From contig JBPFEG010000083.1 in assembly GCA_051061015.1 (NCBI GenBank), positions 124,001 through 188,000 on the forward strand: 64,000 bases of DNA, read 5' to 3'. The stretch comes from Methylomicrobium sp051061015. GTDB taxonomy: Bacteria > Pseudomonadota > Gammaproteobacteria > Methylococcales > Methylomonadaceae. Within the stretch, counting starts at the first letter, position 1. Each line of letters begins with the position of its first letter. The position numbers and the translations under genes are program-made. Shown in pieces: positions 10,692-19,468 of this stretch. Under the pieces are notes generated by a model. The model was not told the DNA's origin. It saw only the letters and a program-made list of their open reading frames with translations, and searched no databases.

Positions 10692-11087
10692 CTACTCCTG
10701 ATTCGGCTGTTGATTAATCATGTGTGTGGCGAGATGCTGCAAAGCTTCTTCAATATTGGTTTTCAGCCGCGGATCCAGGGTCATTTCATCCAGAGCTTTA
10801 TTCATACATAGCAGCCACTGGTCGCGTTCCGGTTCGCCAATCGCAAACCGCAAATGGCGGGCTCGCAGCATCGGGTGGCCGAATTCCTCGGCGAACAAAT
10901 TGGGACCGCCGAGCCAGCCGGACAGGAACTTGAACAGTTTGTCCTTGGCGGAGGCAAGATTGGGCTGGTGCATGACGCGGATACCTTGCGCTTCGGGCAG
11001 GATATCCATATAGAAATAAAATCGATCGACCAGGCTAAGAATGGCCTGTTCGCCGCCGATGACGTCGTAGGGCGTGAGGGGTGTCAT
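10692..11087 (-). CDS. Truncated (2/2) haemoglobin, group II
   Basis: 131 aa. The sequence TPYDVIGGEQAILSLVDRFY, then a Leu-Phe-rich F/G region (KDKLFKFLSGWLGGPNLFAEEFGHPMLRARHLRF) and IGEPERDQWLLCMNKALDEM, is the group II truncated globin (YjbI/GlbO) pattern; the proximal His lies in RARHLRF. These haem proteins bind O2 or NO in the cytoplasm and are linked to oxygen or nitrosative stress. Stands alone; 129 bp separate its start from the end of the upstream hypothetical gene on the same strand. Confidence 0.9.
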   Translation of the reverse strand: MTPLTPYDVIGGEQAILSLVDRFYFYMDILPEAQGIRVMHQPNLASAKDKLFKFLSGWLGGPNLFAEEFGHPMLRARHLRFAIGEPERDQWLLCMNKALDEMTLDPRLKTNIEEALQHLATHMINQQPNQE

Positions 11088-11216
11088 TGCTAATTGCTCT
11101 TTTTAAGGTAGGTAAGATGGCTATACTGGGGTTGCCCTCGTCATTATTCAAGGCGGAGTTAGCCTTTCTGTATTGGCTTGTTAGGAGTCGCTCTCCCGGG
11201 CAATGCGGAGGGTGCA

Positions 11217-11795
11217 TCAAGCGAAGTCCCTATCCGAAATATCCTCAGGATAACGCATCGCTTCCAATTGTGAAACGGTGAGAATTTTATCGGTATTTTG
11301 CCATCCCGGCTGCCAATAATCCGGAAAATAATGTATCGGGATGCCCATCAGTTTGCCCAGTAAGGTATAGGCTGTGTTACTGTTCAGAAGAACGCCACCC
11401 AAAATAGCAAAAGGCGTATAGGGCACGTCCAGACGATTGAGATAAGGAAGCGCTTTTACCGCATGATCCCATCGATTTAAGACCTCCGCCGGGCTTCCGG
11501 AATACATCGGTTTTGCTTGTTGACCGGCCTTGATGAAGTTCATATCCCGGTCCGGGGGTAAGCCGAATAAAAGGGCGCGCGGCCCAAAATGATAAAATTT
11601 CAGATAATCGCCCAGCATTCCTATCGGTTTTATCCGGTTTTCAGGATTTGTCGCCAGCCCATGCAACTGGCCTAAGACTTTGCCATTTTGATCTTTTAAT
11701 ACCCAAAAATCATGCGCAGCCAGACCCACAATATCGTACGCGCGCGCTTCAATCGAATACCGAATTTCAGGCATTGGAGGGGCTTGTAATTTCAT
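11217..11795 (-). CDS. Uncharacterised 192-aa protein
   Basis: I do not recognise a family. The frame is clean and composition is normal for the genome. There is no signal peptide; a mildly hydrophobic segment (YTPFAILGGVLLNSNTAYTLLGKL) sits near residues 125-150. Notable short motifs are GQLHGLATNP (about 42-51) and LLNSNTAYTLL (about 136-146); a His-Gly near the start and an NSN motif near the C-terminus recur in some uncharacterised papain-like or endopeptidase-like proteins, but no cysteine nucleophile is evident. It may be transcribed with the truncated haemoglobin gene downstream. Confidence 0.6.
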   Translation of the reverse strand: MKLQAPPMPEIRYSIEARAYDIVGLAAHDFWVLKDQNGKVLGQLHGLATNPENRIKPIGMLGDYLKFYHFGPRALLFGLPPDRDMNFIKAGQQAKPMYSGSPAEVLNRWDHAVKALPYLNRLDVPYTPFAILGGVLLNSNTAYTLLGKLMGIPIHYFPDYWQPGWQNTDKILTVSQLEAMRYPEDISDRDFA

Positions 11796-12331
11796 GGCTG
11801 CGGTTATTGAGAATACTTGAGTGAAAAGAAAAATCAGGTTAACAACTAAAGGGCATAGAAATCAAGCCCATGCTGAAGACTTAAAGGGGCAACTCACAAC
11901 GGTTTGCAAAGCCGTTGTTTTAACGAGTCTGTCTGAGTTTGTTGGCTAAAGCCCAAGGTTTATGCATTTCGTCGGTTAGCTGTCTTTTTATCTTTGACGG
12001 GAGCTTTTTTACCGGTTCCCTAATTGGGTTATTCCGCCCAACCTGGTGCCGGCCAAAATAGCAGTTTCCCCAGGAATATCTCTGTCTGCGCTCTTTTTTT
12101 AGTTCTGGGTGTAGGGATTTTATTTAACCTGCCAAGAGTCTCTAAATGAATTGCAGTATTTTGAGTCGGTACAACAAACAGCCCTAAAAAAATAATGTAA
12201 CTGCTTTAAATTCACAGAGGCAGAGGTTTATTCTCCCTGTAACTCAGATGGATGGATGTTATTGATTCAATTTCAGCTAGCTCAAATCCAAAAGTCGTTA
12301 ATTTGGACTCAAACTTAGCGCAAAGTTCTTT
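11796..12331. other. Intergenic region with a hairpin at 11896-11918
   Basis: About 535 bp between divergent genes, low in GC, no gene seen. The stem ACAACGGTTT / AAGCCGTTGT (11896-11918, one G-T wobble, 3-base loop) is followed by TTTT on the plus strand and resembles a weak intrinsic terminator, although no plus-strand gene ends nearby. The remainder would hold the promoters of the unknown minus-strand protein and the amidoligase operon. Confidence 0.4.
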
Positions 12332-13345
12332 ATGCCAACTCGTAGTGTTTGTTTTAAAACGCCCCCCATCATACATAAAGATGATGGCAATCCCAGGCGC
12401 GTAGGTTTCGAGCTAGAGTTTTCCGGTCTGAGTCTCGGTCAAACGGCCGAGGTTCTTAAGGCGGTGCTCGGCGGGAAACTGAAAAAAAAGAGTGCAGTAG
12501 AATGGACGATTCATGTTGATGCATTGGGGGACTTCAAGCTTGAGCTCGACTGGAACTATCTGAAACGAAAAGCTGAAGAAAATGAGCAAGAAAAGCAAAA
12601 CGAAGACTGGACCGCTCTATTGACTGAAAAGTGGGTCGATCTCCTGGCTCAGGCCTCAACTCTGCTGGTTCCGGTCGAGATTGCCTGCCCGCCGATTGAG
12701 ATCGCCGATCTTGACGCGTTGCTGCCGATGGTCGACGCGTTACGTGAAGCGGGGGCAGTGGGTACCGAGGAATCGCTGCTAGCGGCCTACGGGGTGCATA
12801 TCAATACTGAAATTCATAGCCTGGATGCGACCACTCTATTCTCCTACTTAAAAGCGTTTGCAATTCTTCAATGGTGGCTTGTGGATGCGCATGAAGTCGA
12901 TGTCACCCGCAAAATAAGTCCTTATATCGACCTTTATCCGGAGGCTTACCTGAAAAAACTGCTATCCCAGCCGCAACCTTCAATGGAACAAATTTTTGCC
13001 GATTATCTTGAGTATAATCCGAGCCGTAACCGAGCCCTGGATTTGTTGCCCATGCTGGAGCACATCGATCGGGTGGCGGTGCAGAACACTGTCAACGATC
13101 CGAGGATTCAAGCCCGGCCAACCTTTCATTATCGTTTACCGAATTGCCAAATCGATCGGAAAAATTGGTCATTATCGGATTGCTGGAATAAATGGTGGGT
13201 CGTGGAACAACTGGCATACCGGTCAAAGGATCTTGATAAACTGAGCTTAGATTTTCTCATAGCCGAGCGGCCAGTGTTCGGTGTAAACCGCAGTGATTGG
13301 GTGGAGTTTATTGATCGATGGCTAAGAGACCACGCGTTGGTGTAA
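12332..13345 (+). CDS. Amidoligase (GS-fold COOH-NH2 ligase family)
   Basis: 337 aa. The start PRRVGFELEFSGLSLGQTAEV carries the ExE motif (E27, E29) that begins glutamine-synthetase-fold amidoligases of the type described by Iyer, Aravind and colleagues. Later, KLELDWNYLKR, PIEIADLDALLPMVDALREAGA and AYGVHINTEI keep the spacing of metal- and ATP-binding residues in that family. The enzyme should use ATP to join a carboxylate to an amine, with an unknown peptide or small-molecule substrate. The downstream class-I amidotransferase gene overlaps it by 28 bp, the recurring gene pair for this family, and a YqaA membrane protein follows. It is the first gene of the operon. Confidence 0.85.
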   Translation: MPTRSVCFKTPPIIHKDDGNPRRVGFELEFSGLSLGQTAEVLKAVLGGKLKKKSAVEWTIHVDALGDFKLELDWNYLKRKAEENEQEKQNEDWTALLTEKWVDLLAQASTLLVPVEIACPPIEIADLDALLPMVDALREAGAVGTEESLLAAYGVHINTEIHSLDATTLFSYLKAFAILQWWLVDAHEVDVTRKISPYIDLYPEAYLKKLLSQPQPSMEQIFADYLEYNPSRNRALDLLPMLEHIDRVAVQNTVNDPRIQARPTFHYRLPNCQIDRKNWSLSDCWNKWWVVEQLAYRSKDLDKLSLDFLIAERPVFGVNRSDWVEFIDRWLRDHALV

Positions 13346-13983
13346 CCGGAAACGGCCGATGCTGGGCTCCTGGCTGGTGGTGTACGGCGTTGGCCCTGCG
13401 TTTGGCCGGCGCTGTGCCTGAACGGATAAGCGTCCGGCATGCACCGAGCGGCGAACCTCTGGATGCCCTTATTATCGGTGGAGGCAACGACATCAGTCCG
13501 GAGCATTACAACGGCGACATCTACGCCAAAGTCAAACATGACCTGGATCGCGATCTGTTGGAAATCGAATGGATCCACAAGGCTTTGAAGAAGCAGATCC
13601 CACTGTTGGGCATCTGCCGTGGCGCTCAGTTGATCAATGTGGTGCTTGGGGGCAGCCTTTATCAGGATATTCGACATCTTCGCATTCACACCCATAACCG
13701 ACCTGGACTGTTGCCGAGCAAGCAGGTACGGTTGGATGCCGACTCGCGGCTGACTAAAATCTGTGAAAAAACGAACCTTCGAGTCAACAGCTTGCATCAT
13801 CAGGCAATCAATAAAGCAGGGGGCGGACTCAGGGTTGTCGGATGGGATCTTGACCAGATTGTCCAGGCGGTGGAGTCTTGCACAGACAGCCGAATCCTGG
13901 GGGTTCAATGGCATCCGGAATATCTGTTCTATTTGCCCTCGCAATTCGCGCTTTTCCAATGGCTTTTGCAGAAGGAAAAATGA
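13318..13983 (+). CDS. Class-I glutamine amidotransferase / peptidase C26-like hydrolase
   Basis: 221 aa. The triad is visible: nucleophile C100 in LLGICRGAQ, and H199 and E201 in GVQWHPEY. GGGNDISPEHY near residue 54 is typical of the gamma-glutamyl hydrolase/PuuD-like branch (peptidase C26). It could hydrolyse gamma-glutamyl or related amide bonds, or supply ammonia to the amidoligase with which its gene overlaps by 28 bp. The next gene starts in its stop codon (ATGA), so all three are translationally coupled. Confidence 0.88.
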   Translation: MAKRPRVGVTGNGRCWAPGWWCTALALRLAGAVPERISVRHAPSGEPLDALIIGGGNDISPEHYNGDIYAKVKHDLDRDLLEIEWIHKALKKQIPLLGICRGAQLINVVLGGSLYQDIRHLRIHTHNRPGLLPSKQVRLDADSRLTKICEKTNLRVNSLHHQAINKAGGGLRVVGWDLDQIVQAVESCTDSRILGVQWHPEYLFYLPSQFALFQWLLQKEK

Positions 13984-14411
13984 TGGCTTCTTATCTTTTG
14001 TTATTCAGTTCTGCTTTTCTGGCAGCAACTTTTTTTCCCTTTTATTCGGAAGTCACTTTATTTGCATTGCTGAGCGAAGGAGGCGATCCTGTTGTATTAG
14101 TGGCTATTGCCACGCTCGGCAATACGCTAGGGGCGGTCGTTAACTGGTTCTTAGGACTTTACCTGCTGGATTTCCAGGGCCGGCGCTGGTTTTATTTCAG
14201 CAAGGATCAGATCGAAAAAGCACAGCGCTGGTATCAGCGTTACGGTTTCTGGTCGCTTTTGCTGGCCTGGCTGCCGATTGGCGGCGATGCCCTGACTTTG
14301 ATTGCCGGCATCATGAAAGTCAGGTTATCGCTTTTTCTCTTGTTGGTCGGCTTGGGTAAAGCCCTGCGCTATATTGTGTTGGTTTATCTCACCGTTCGGT
14401 TGTGGCAGTGA
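13980..14411 (+). CDS. YqaA/DedA-like membrane protein
   Basis: 143 aa from the ATG that overlaps the preceding stop (ATGA); a second ATG follows directly. Hydrophobic helices occur near residues 4-24, 33-57, 85-105 and 115-140. The motifs FPFYSEVTLFALLS, LGNTLGAVVNWFLG and WLPIGGDALTLIAGIMKVRL match the YqaA branch of the DedA/SNARE-associated superfamily. DedA relatives are linked to lipid flipping and membrane energetics. Being the third gene of an amidoligase operon suggests a role in moving or anchoring the product, which is inference. Confidence 0.85.
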   Translation: MMASYLLLFSSAFLAATFFPFYSEVTLFALLSEGGDPVVLVAIATLGNTLGAVVNWFLGLYLLDFQGRRWFYFSKDQIEKAQRWYQRYGFWSLLLAWLPIGGDALTLIAGIMKVRLSLFLLLVGLGKALRYIVLVYLTVRLWQ

Positions 14412-14562
14412 AATTTGACCTTAGATTTAGCTAAGGGCATTCCGATTTGAAATGAGAAGACACCGAAATTAAATCGTCGTTTATTGAGGACCTGCGGTAA
14501 GAACTGTTTGGCTAAAAGCTGACGAATACGCGGCGGATGTCCAGTTCCTAAACGGATTTTTA

Positions 14563-15741
14563 CTAAGCTCTGTTTCTTTTCTTGCCGGCTTTTCGGATAA
14601 GAGCAGCCGACTTCACCGGCTTTTTAGCGGTTCGAATCACACTGCCGCGCTTATTGTGAGCGACCTTAATGCTGCGCGCCGTGCTTCGCTTAGTGATGAT
14701 CACTTTCTTGCCGTGCTGTATCTTTCCGGCAGCGAGACGATGATAGCGGGAAGCGGCATGTAGTCGCTTGGGCGAGCGGTAATGTTGGACGATGTGCCGT
14801 CTGTTGACTGCCGGCTGGTAATTGCCGTCTCCGGACGCGCTAGCGACCTGGATGCCATTGCGATTGCCGCAGTCAAGCTGATAAGGGGGTTCGCCTCCGA
14901 CACGGGTCGTCATCATGTTGATGTCGCGATATGAACCGTCGCCGTAGCGATTGGAAAAGCCGCCATCCATCATGTTCATCATCAATTGGTAACGTTCCGC
15001 GCTGGTCGAGCCGCCCAGGATGATCCCGATCAAACGCTTGCCGTTCTGCATCGCAGAGCTCATCAGATTGAAACCGGAACCGCAGGTAAAGCCAGTTTTC
15101 ATCCCTTCCGCGCCGGGATACCGGGCAGTAAATTTATTGATCCCGCGCAGTTCGCGTCCTTTGAAGAAAAAGCCGTGGCTGGAAAAATAAGGGTAATAGT
15201 TCGGAAAATTCTTCATGATTTTCCAGGCCAGTACGGCCAGATCGCGCGAGGTGGTGACCTGCAGATTATTCGGCAAGCCGGTTGCGTTCATGAAACGGGA
15301 GTTATACATCCCCAGTTGATGCGCCTTGGCGGTCATCTGCGTCGCGAAGGCGTCCTCCGTGCCGCCCAGATGTTCGCCGAGTACGACCGCCGCATCGTTT
15401 GCCGACCGGGTAATTACCGCCAATATCGCTTCCTCGACCGTCAAGGTTTCGCCGGCGCGGAGCCCCAGCTTGCTTTGCGGCTGTCTTGCCGCATGATAGG
15501 AGGCGGACATTCTGTCGTGCAGCCCGATACGTCCTGTACTTAGTGCTTCAAAGGTCATGTACAGCGTCATCACCTTGGTCAGCGAGGCAGGGTACCACGG
15601 ACGCGTCGCGTCGATTTCATGCAGCACATGGCCATTTTCGGCGTCGATCATGATCGCGGCATAACGCGCATGAGCGGAGTCGGCCATCAGCAATGCCCCA
15701 AACGCCAATAAAACAATAAAAAACGACTTTACTTTACTCAT
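14563..15741 (-). CDS. D-alanyl-D-alanine carboxypeptidase/endopeptidase with basic tail
   Basis: 392 aa from the ATG at 15741, chosen because it begins a signal peptide (MSKVKSFFIVLLAFGALLMA..AHA); the longer frame to 15885 adds 48 residues before it. The penicillin-binding motifs are all present: S53-L-T-K56, S113-A-N115 and K215-T-G217, so this is a peptidase S11 enzyme trimming peptidoglycan stem peptides in the periplasm. The PBP5-type C-terminal beta domain and amphipathic anchor are absent; instead the last 110 residues are strongly basic (many Lys, Arg, His), perhaps for binding wall or teichoic-like polyanions. Stands alone. Confidence 0.9.
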   Translation of the reverse strand: MSKVKSFFIVLLAFGALLMADSAHARYAAIMIDAENGHVLHEIDATRPWYPASLTKVMTLYMTFEALSTGRIGLHDRMSASYHAARQPQSKLGLRAGETLTVEEAILAVITRSANDAAVVLGEHLGGTEDAFATQMTAKAHQLGMYNSRFMNATGLPNNLQVTTSRDLAVLAWKIMKNFPNYYPYFSSHGFFFKGRELRGINKFTARYPGAEGMKTGFTCGSGFNLMSSAMQNGKRLIGIILGGSTSAERYQLMMNMMDGGFSNRYGDGSYRDINMMTTRVGGEPPYQLDCGNRNGIQVASASGDGNYQPAVNRRHIVQHYRSPKRLHAASRYHRLAAGKIQHGKKVIITKRSTARSIKVAHNKRGSVIRTAKKPVKSAALIRKAGKKRNRA

Positions 15742-16029
15742 AAAAAAATCTCGAAAACGCTGAACGATCCAAAATAGGCTGGGGCAGGGGACTGAACGCA
15801 GTAAAGCAAGTCGACTGAAATGACTTCCGGAGAAGTTGCTGCGGTTTATACGGTATGTCATGAAAATACCACCGCAAAGAGACAAAAAATTTTTTATCCT
15901 AGCAGCTCGATCCCTAAATCCGCCTTAAGCGGAACCCCTTCTTCTTTATTTTAGCAAAGGACTGAAAAGTGTAGAAATCTATTTATAGTGGCAAGTGAAT
16001 CCCCTCAAGTCGCTTGTTACCCGCAAAAC

Positions 16030-17052
16030 TCAACGCGGCTGACCCCTGCTCGGACTGGAAACCAAACCGGTCAGACATTCGTAGGGAGGTTCCCCCGAAC
16101 AAATTCCCCAGGAGCCTCCGAATAAGCCTTCATTTTTTGACTTCCAGTTTTCCGAAAAGGCTTCAAAAATAATAGAAGACCATTGATATTCTGTCATTTT
16201 TTCCAGGGTGGAGCGGATCACCAGCGCCTGGTTTTTTCGATTGGCGATGCCGCAATGTTCACCGGTACGTTCGTTGATCTCGGTCGCGCCTTCAGGCGCA
16301 TAGGGCCAGCCGAATTCAGTCATGATCACCTCTTTGCCGGGGTAAATTCGCCTAATCTCGCTTAAGCGAAGGACATGAAAGTCGGCGGCTTTCTCGGCCG
16401 GAGTGCAGGAATACACGCCGGCATGCTTGTTTTCCCACCAGGGGAAAATATTGGTTCCGATCCAGTCGACCCTGTTTGCGAAAACGGTCTGTTGGCAGGG
16501 CGTTGCGCGGTTACACCATTCCCACCACGTGTCGATTGTGGTGACAGGCTGGGTGACTTTCGCCTCGCGCATCGCGTCGAGGCAGCGTATGATCTCGTTG
16601 TCCAGCGTATTGCCGTGGCGGGTCCGGACTTCCGAGCCGCAACTGAGTTTGATGATGGTTTTGGGGTAAGTGCGGGCGAGCGCGATGCCATGCGAAATCG
16701 ATGCGGAATTGACCTCGATGTCATCATCGAGCCACAGTATAGCAATCACTTTGATGCCTCTGGCTTCGGCTGCCGCAAACGTCACATCGAGCCCGTTCAA
16801 TACGCCATAGGTCATGATGCAGCGGAAGGGCGTTTTTTCGATCAGCACGTCGAGTAATTGCTCGATCTGGGCTTTCGAGGGATGGGGGCCGTAGTCGGGA
16901 TTCAATTGGCCCACATAAGGGCTGAAAGCGACGCACTGGAGCGGAGTGGGCTGGGTATCGGGCTTTTTCGCTTCCGATTTTGCGTGCGCTACCTCAGAGA
17001 GGCTGTTCATCAGTATCAGTGACAGTGCTAAAAAGAATAAAATCTGTTTCAT
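16030..17052 (-). CDS. Secreted glycoside hydrolase family 17-like beta-1,3-glucanase
   Basis: 340 aa with a signal peptide (MKQILFFLALSLILMNSLSE..AHA). The TIM-barrel features of GH17 are visible: AFSPYVGQLNPDYGPHPS at the first strand, a CGSEV segment carrying the likely acid/base E141, DWIGTNIFPWWE, and MTEFGWPYAP with the likely nucleophile E246. The family normally hydrolyses or remodels beta-1,3-glucans, so this protein probably acts in the periplasm on a glucan or exopolysaccharide. Single gene. A perfect palindrome lies 34 bp upstream of the start. Confidence 0.8.
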   Translation of the reverse strand: MKQILFFLALSLILMNSLSEVAHAKSEAKKPDTQPTPLQCVAFSPYVGQLNPDYGPHPSKAQIEQLLDVLIEKTPFRCIMTYGVLNGLDVTFAAAEARGIKVIAILWLDDDIEVNSASISHGIALARTYPKTIIKLSCGSEVRTRHGNTLDNEIIRCLDAMREAKVTQPVTTIDTWWEWCNRATPCQQTVFANRVDWIGTNIFPWWENKHAGVYSCTPAEKAADFHVLRLSEIRRIYPGKEVIMTEFGWPYAPEGATEINERTGEHCGIANRKNQALVIRSTLEKMTEYQWSSIIFEAFSENWKSKNEGLFGGSWGICSGEPPYECLTGLVSSPSRGQPR

Positions 17053-17085
17053 GAAGACCTGTAATCGAATCGTCGAGAGTTTTTT

Positions 17086-17102
17086 GGTACGCGGCGCGTA
17101 CC
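17086..17102. promoter_or_regulatory. Perfect palindrome upstream of the GH17 gene
   Basis: GGTACGC-GGC-GCGTACC, 7-bp arms around a 3-base centre, lies in the 5' region of the minus-strand GH17 gene. On the plus strand it is followed by TTTT, on the minus strand by A residues, so it is not a terminator for the upstream minus-strand mazG gene. It may be an operator or a leader hairpin. Function unproven. Confidence 0.35.
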
Positions 17103-17305
17103 TTTTAAACTGATTAGGCCGGACGGATAAACTGATAATGCAGGATAGATTAGGAAAGCGTGTGTCTCGGCAATGGCCCTGTTCCTATCTATAGCCCACC
17201 CATTGAAGGGGACTACCCTTGTAGCGGGGTTGCTCTCGATCGCTGTTCCAGACGGGACTCTATCTCCCTCTTCCTGGGAGAAGTATCGCCTGAATCCATT
17301 CGGTC

Positions 17306-18112
17306 TTAATCCGCCCTGCGTTTGAGCGCCTGTTTCGCCTGATTCCAAAAAGCGTCGAGCTCGTAAAGATCGCAATCGGTCAGATTGCGGCCGCTGGAGG
17401 CGACCTGCTGTTCGATGTAATTGAAACGGCGCGTGAACTTCTTGGTGCTTTCCTTTAATGCCAGCTCCGCATTTACATCGAGATGGCGCGCCAGATTCAC
17501 GACCACCAGCAGCAGGTCGCCGATCTCCTCGCGGATATGATGTTGATCGCCGGATTGCCAGGCTTCCCTGACTTCCTCGAGTTCCTCCATCACCTTGTCG
17601 AATACCGGCGGCGTATCCGGCCAGTCGAAGCCGTGCTGGGCGGCACGGTCCTGAATCTTTTCACATTCGAGCAGGGCAGGGAGGCTGCCCGCGACGCCCG
17701 CAAGCACGCTGGCCGGCTCATCCGGTTTCTCTTTCGCCTTGCGTTCCTCGGCCTTGGCCTGTTCCCAGGCCGCCTGCCGTTCCGTGTCGGTTTCGAAGAC
17801 CGCATCGGCAAATACATGCGGATGCCGGCGAATCAGTTTGTCGCAGATGCTTTCCGATACCTGCTCGAAACTGAACAGACCGCGCTCCTTCGCGATCTGC
17901 GAATGAAAGACGACCTGCAGCAAAAGATCGCCCAGTTCGGAGCGCAAATCGTCCATGTCGTTGCGCTCGATCGCGTCGATAACCTCGTACGACTCTTCGA
18001 TCAGGTAAGGGATCAGCGTGGCGAAATCCTGGCGCAAATCCCAGGGGCAGCCCTGTTCGGGATCACGCAGGCGCGCCATGATGTCCAGCAGATGTTGGGT
18101 ATTTTTCAGCAT
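17306..18112 (-). CDS. mazG: Nucleoside triphosphate pyrophosphohydrolase MazG
   Basis: 268 aa, as in E. coli MazG (263 aa). Two MazG helical repeats are visible: the first with DLRQDFATLIPYLIEESYEV and SELGDLLLQVVFHSQIAKE (about residues 20-90), the second with DKVMEELEEVREAW and HIREEIGDLLLVVVNLARHL (about 168-215). The EExxE...ExxD clusters bind Mg2+. It hydrolyses NTPs to NMP and PPi in the cytoplasm and helps remove damaged nucleotides and modulate ppGpp. It starts 5 bp after the end of the PfkB-type kinase gene, so they are probably one transcript. Confidence 0.95.
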   Translation of the reverse strand: MLKNTQHLLDIMARLRDPEQGCPWDLRQDFATLIPYLIEESYEVIDAIERNDMDDLRSELGDLLLQVVFHSQIAKERGLFSFEQVSESICDKLIRRHPHVFADAVFETDTERQAAWEQAKAEERKAKEKPDEPASVLAGVAGSLPALLECEKIQDRAAQHGFDWPDTPPVFDKVMEELEEVREAWQSGDQHHIREEIGDLLLVVVNLARHLDVNAELALKESTKKFTRRFNYIEQQVASSGRNLTDCDLYELDAFWNQAKQALKRRAD

Positions 18113-18117
18113 GTCGG

Positions 18118-19053
18118 TTAAAACTCGGCGCCGAAACTTTCCCGGTAGCGCTGCTTGAAGGTTTCCATGTTGAAGCTGTGATTCTGGGTGCCGTTATGTT
18201 CGATCTTGATTGTGCCGATCAAGGAAGCGATCCGTCCGGTCACTTCCCAATCGAATTCGTTCATCAGGCCGTACAGGAGGCCTGCGCGGTACGCATCGCC
18301 GCAGCCGGTCGGGTCGAGCAGTTGTTTCGGCTGGACGGCAGGAATTTCGATGCAGCGGCCATGCGTATAAACTTTCGAGCCCTGGGCGCCGAGCGTCACG
18401 ATCAAGGCTTCGACCCGGTTGGCCAGTTCCGTCAGCGATAGGCCGGTGCGCTGCTGCAGTAATTCGGATTCATAATCGTTCACGACCGCCCAGGTGGCCT
18501 GATCAAGGAAGGTCAAAAGCTCTTCGCCGTTAAACATTGGAATGCCCTGGCCCGGATCGAAAATGAACGGAATGTCGAGTTCCTTGAATTGCGCCCCATG
18601 CATCACCATGCCTTCCTTTCCGTCCGGCGACACGATGCCTATCGTAATATCGTCGCGGTTGGTCGGCACCGAGTTCAGGTGCGATTCGCTCATGGCGCCG
18701 GGATGGAAAGCGGTAATCTGGTTATCATCCTCGTCGGTGGTGATGTAGGCTTGCCCGGTGTAATGATTGTCGAGGATGCGGATGAATTCGCGCGACAAGC
18801 CGTTTTGACAGAGCCACTGCATGTAAGGCTCAAAATCATGGCCGACGGTCGCCATGATCAACGGTTCCTCGTCGAGCAGGCTCAGATTGTAGGCAATGTT
18901 GCCCGCGCAGCCGCCGAACTCGCGGCGCATGACCGGTACCAGAAACGAAACGTTCAGAATATGCACCTTATCCGGCAGGATATGGTTCTTGAAATGGTCA
19001 TGAAAGACCATGATCGTGTCGTATGCCATCGAACCGCAGATCAATGCGCTCAT
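18118..19053 (-). CDS. PfkB-family carbohydrate/nucleoside kinase
   Basis: 311 aa. PfkB signatures are clear: EFGGCAGNIAYNLSLL near residues 45-60 (sugar-binding end) and DPTGCGDAYRAGLLYG (about 247-262) with the catalytic Asp and anion-hole Gly. The overall pattern (SALICGSMAYDTIMVF start) resembles proteins annotated as adenosine kinase or as a general sugar kinase in proteobacteria; the substrate cannot be fixed by reading. It overlaps the upstream dgkA by 4 bp and is 5 bp from mazG, so dgkA-pfkB-mazG look like an operon. Confidence 0.9.
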   Translation of the reverse strand: MSALICGSMAYDTIMVFHDHFKNHILPDKVHILNVSFLVPVMRREFGGCAGNIAYNLSLLDEEPLIMATVGHDFEPYMQWLCQNGLSREFIRILDNHYTGQAYITTDEDDNQITAFHPGAMSESHLNSVPTNRDDITIGIVSPDGKEGMVMHGAQFKELDIPFIFDPGQGIPMFNGEELLTFLDQATWAVVNDYESELLQQRTGLSLTELANRVEALIVTLGAQGSKVYTHGRCIEIPAVQPKQLLDPTGCGDAYRAGLLYGLMNEFDWEVTGRIASLIGTIKIEHNGTQNHSFNMETFKQRYRESFGAEF

Positions 19054-19430
19054 GATTTAGCTCCTATTAAAATATAAATCCAAGTAATCGCCGCCCAGAC
19101 CAGCGACAGCATCACAGCGGCAGAGCCGATGTCTTTGGCCCGGCCAGACAGTTCGTGGCGTTCCAGGCCGACCCGATCAACGATGGTTTCGATTGCCGAA
19201 TTCAACAGTTCGATCAGCAATACCAAGACGACGCTGCCGATCAACAATAATCTTTCGATTGGCGTCTGGCCCAGCCATATCGCTAAAGGCGTGGAGATCA
19301 TAAACACCAATGCTTCCTGCCTGAACGCTTCCTCGTGCATCCAGGCGGCCTTGAATCCGGCTGCCGAAAAGTAACACGCATTGAGGATGCGCTTTACCCC
19401 TTTTTCATTTTGATTTGCCATGCTTCCCAT
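19050..19430 (-). CDS. dgkA: Diacylglycerol kinase DgkA
   Basis: 126 aa (or 123 from the ATG at 19421). Three transmembrane helices and the family core are present: AAWMHEEAFRQEALVFMI, LLIELLNSAIETIVDRVG with the catalytic Glu and Asp, and LSGRAKDIGSAAVMLSLV. It phosphorylates diacylglycerol to phosphatidate in the inner membrane, recycling lipid head-group donors. Its gene overlaps the downstream kinase by 4 bp. Confidence 0.95.
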   Translation of the reverse strand: MGSMANQNEKGVKRILNACYFSAAGFKAAWMHEEAFRQEALVFMISTPLAIWLGQTPIERLLLIGSVVLVLLIELLNSAIETIVDRVGLERHELSGRAKDIGSAAVMLSLVWAAITWIYILIGAKS

Positions 19431-19468
19431 AAGATTTGTTTAAAACGGACTGACGAGAAAGGTTTAAC

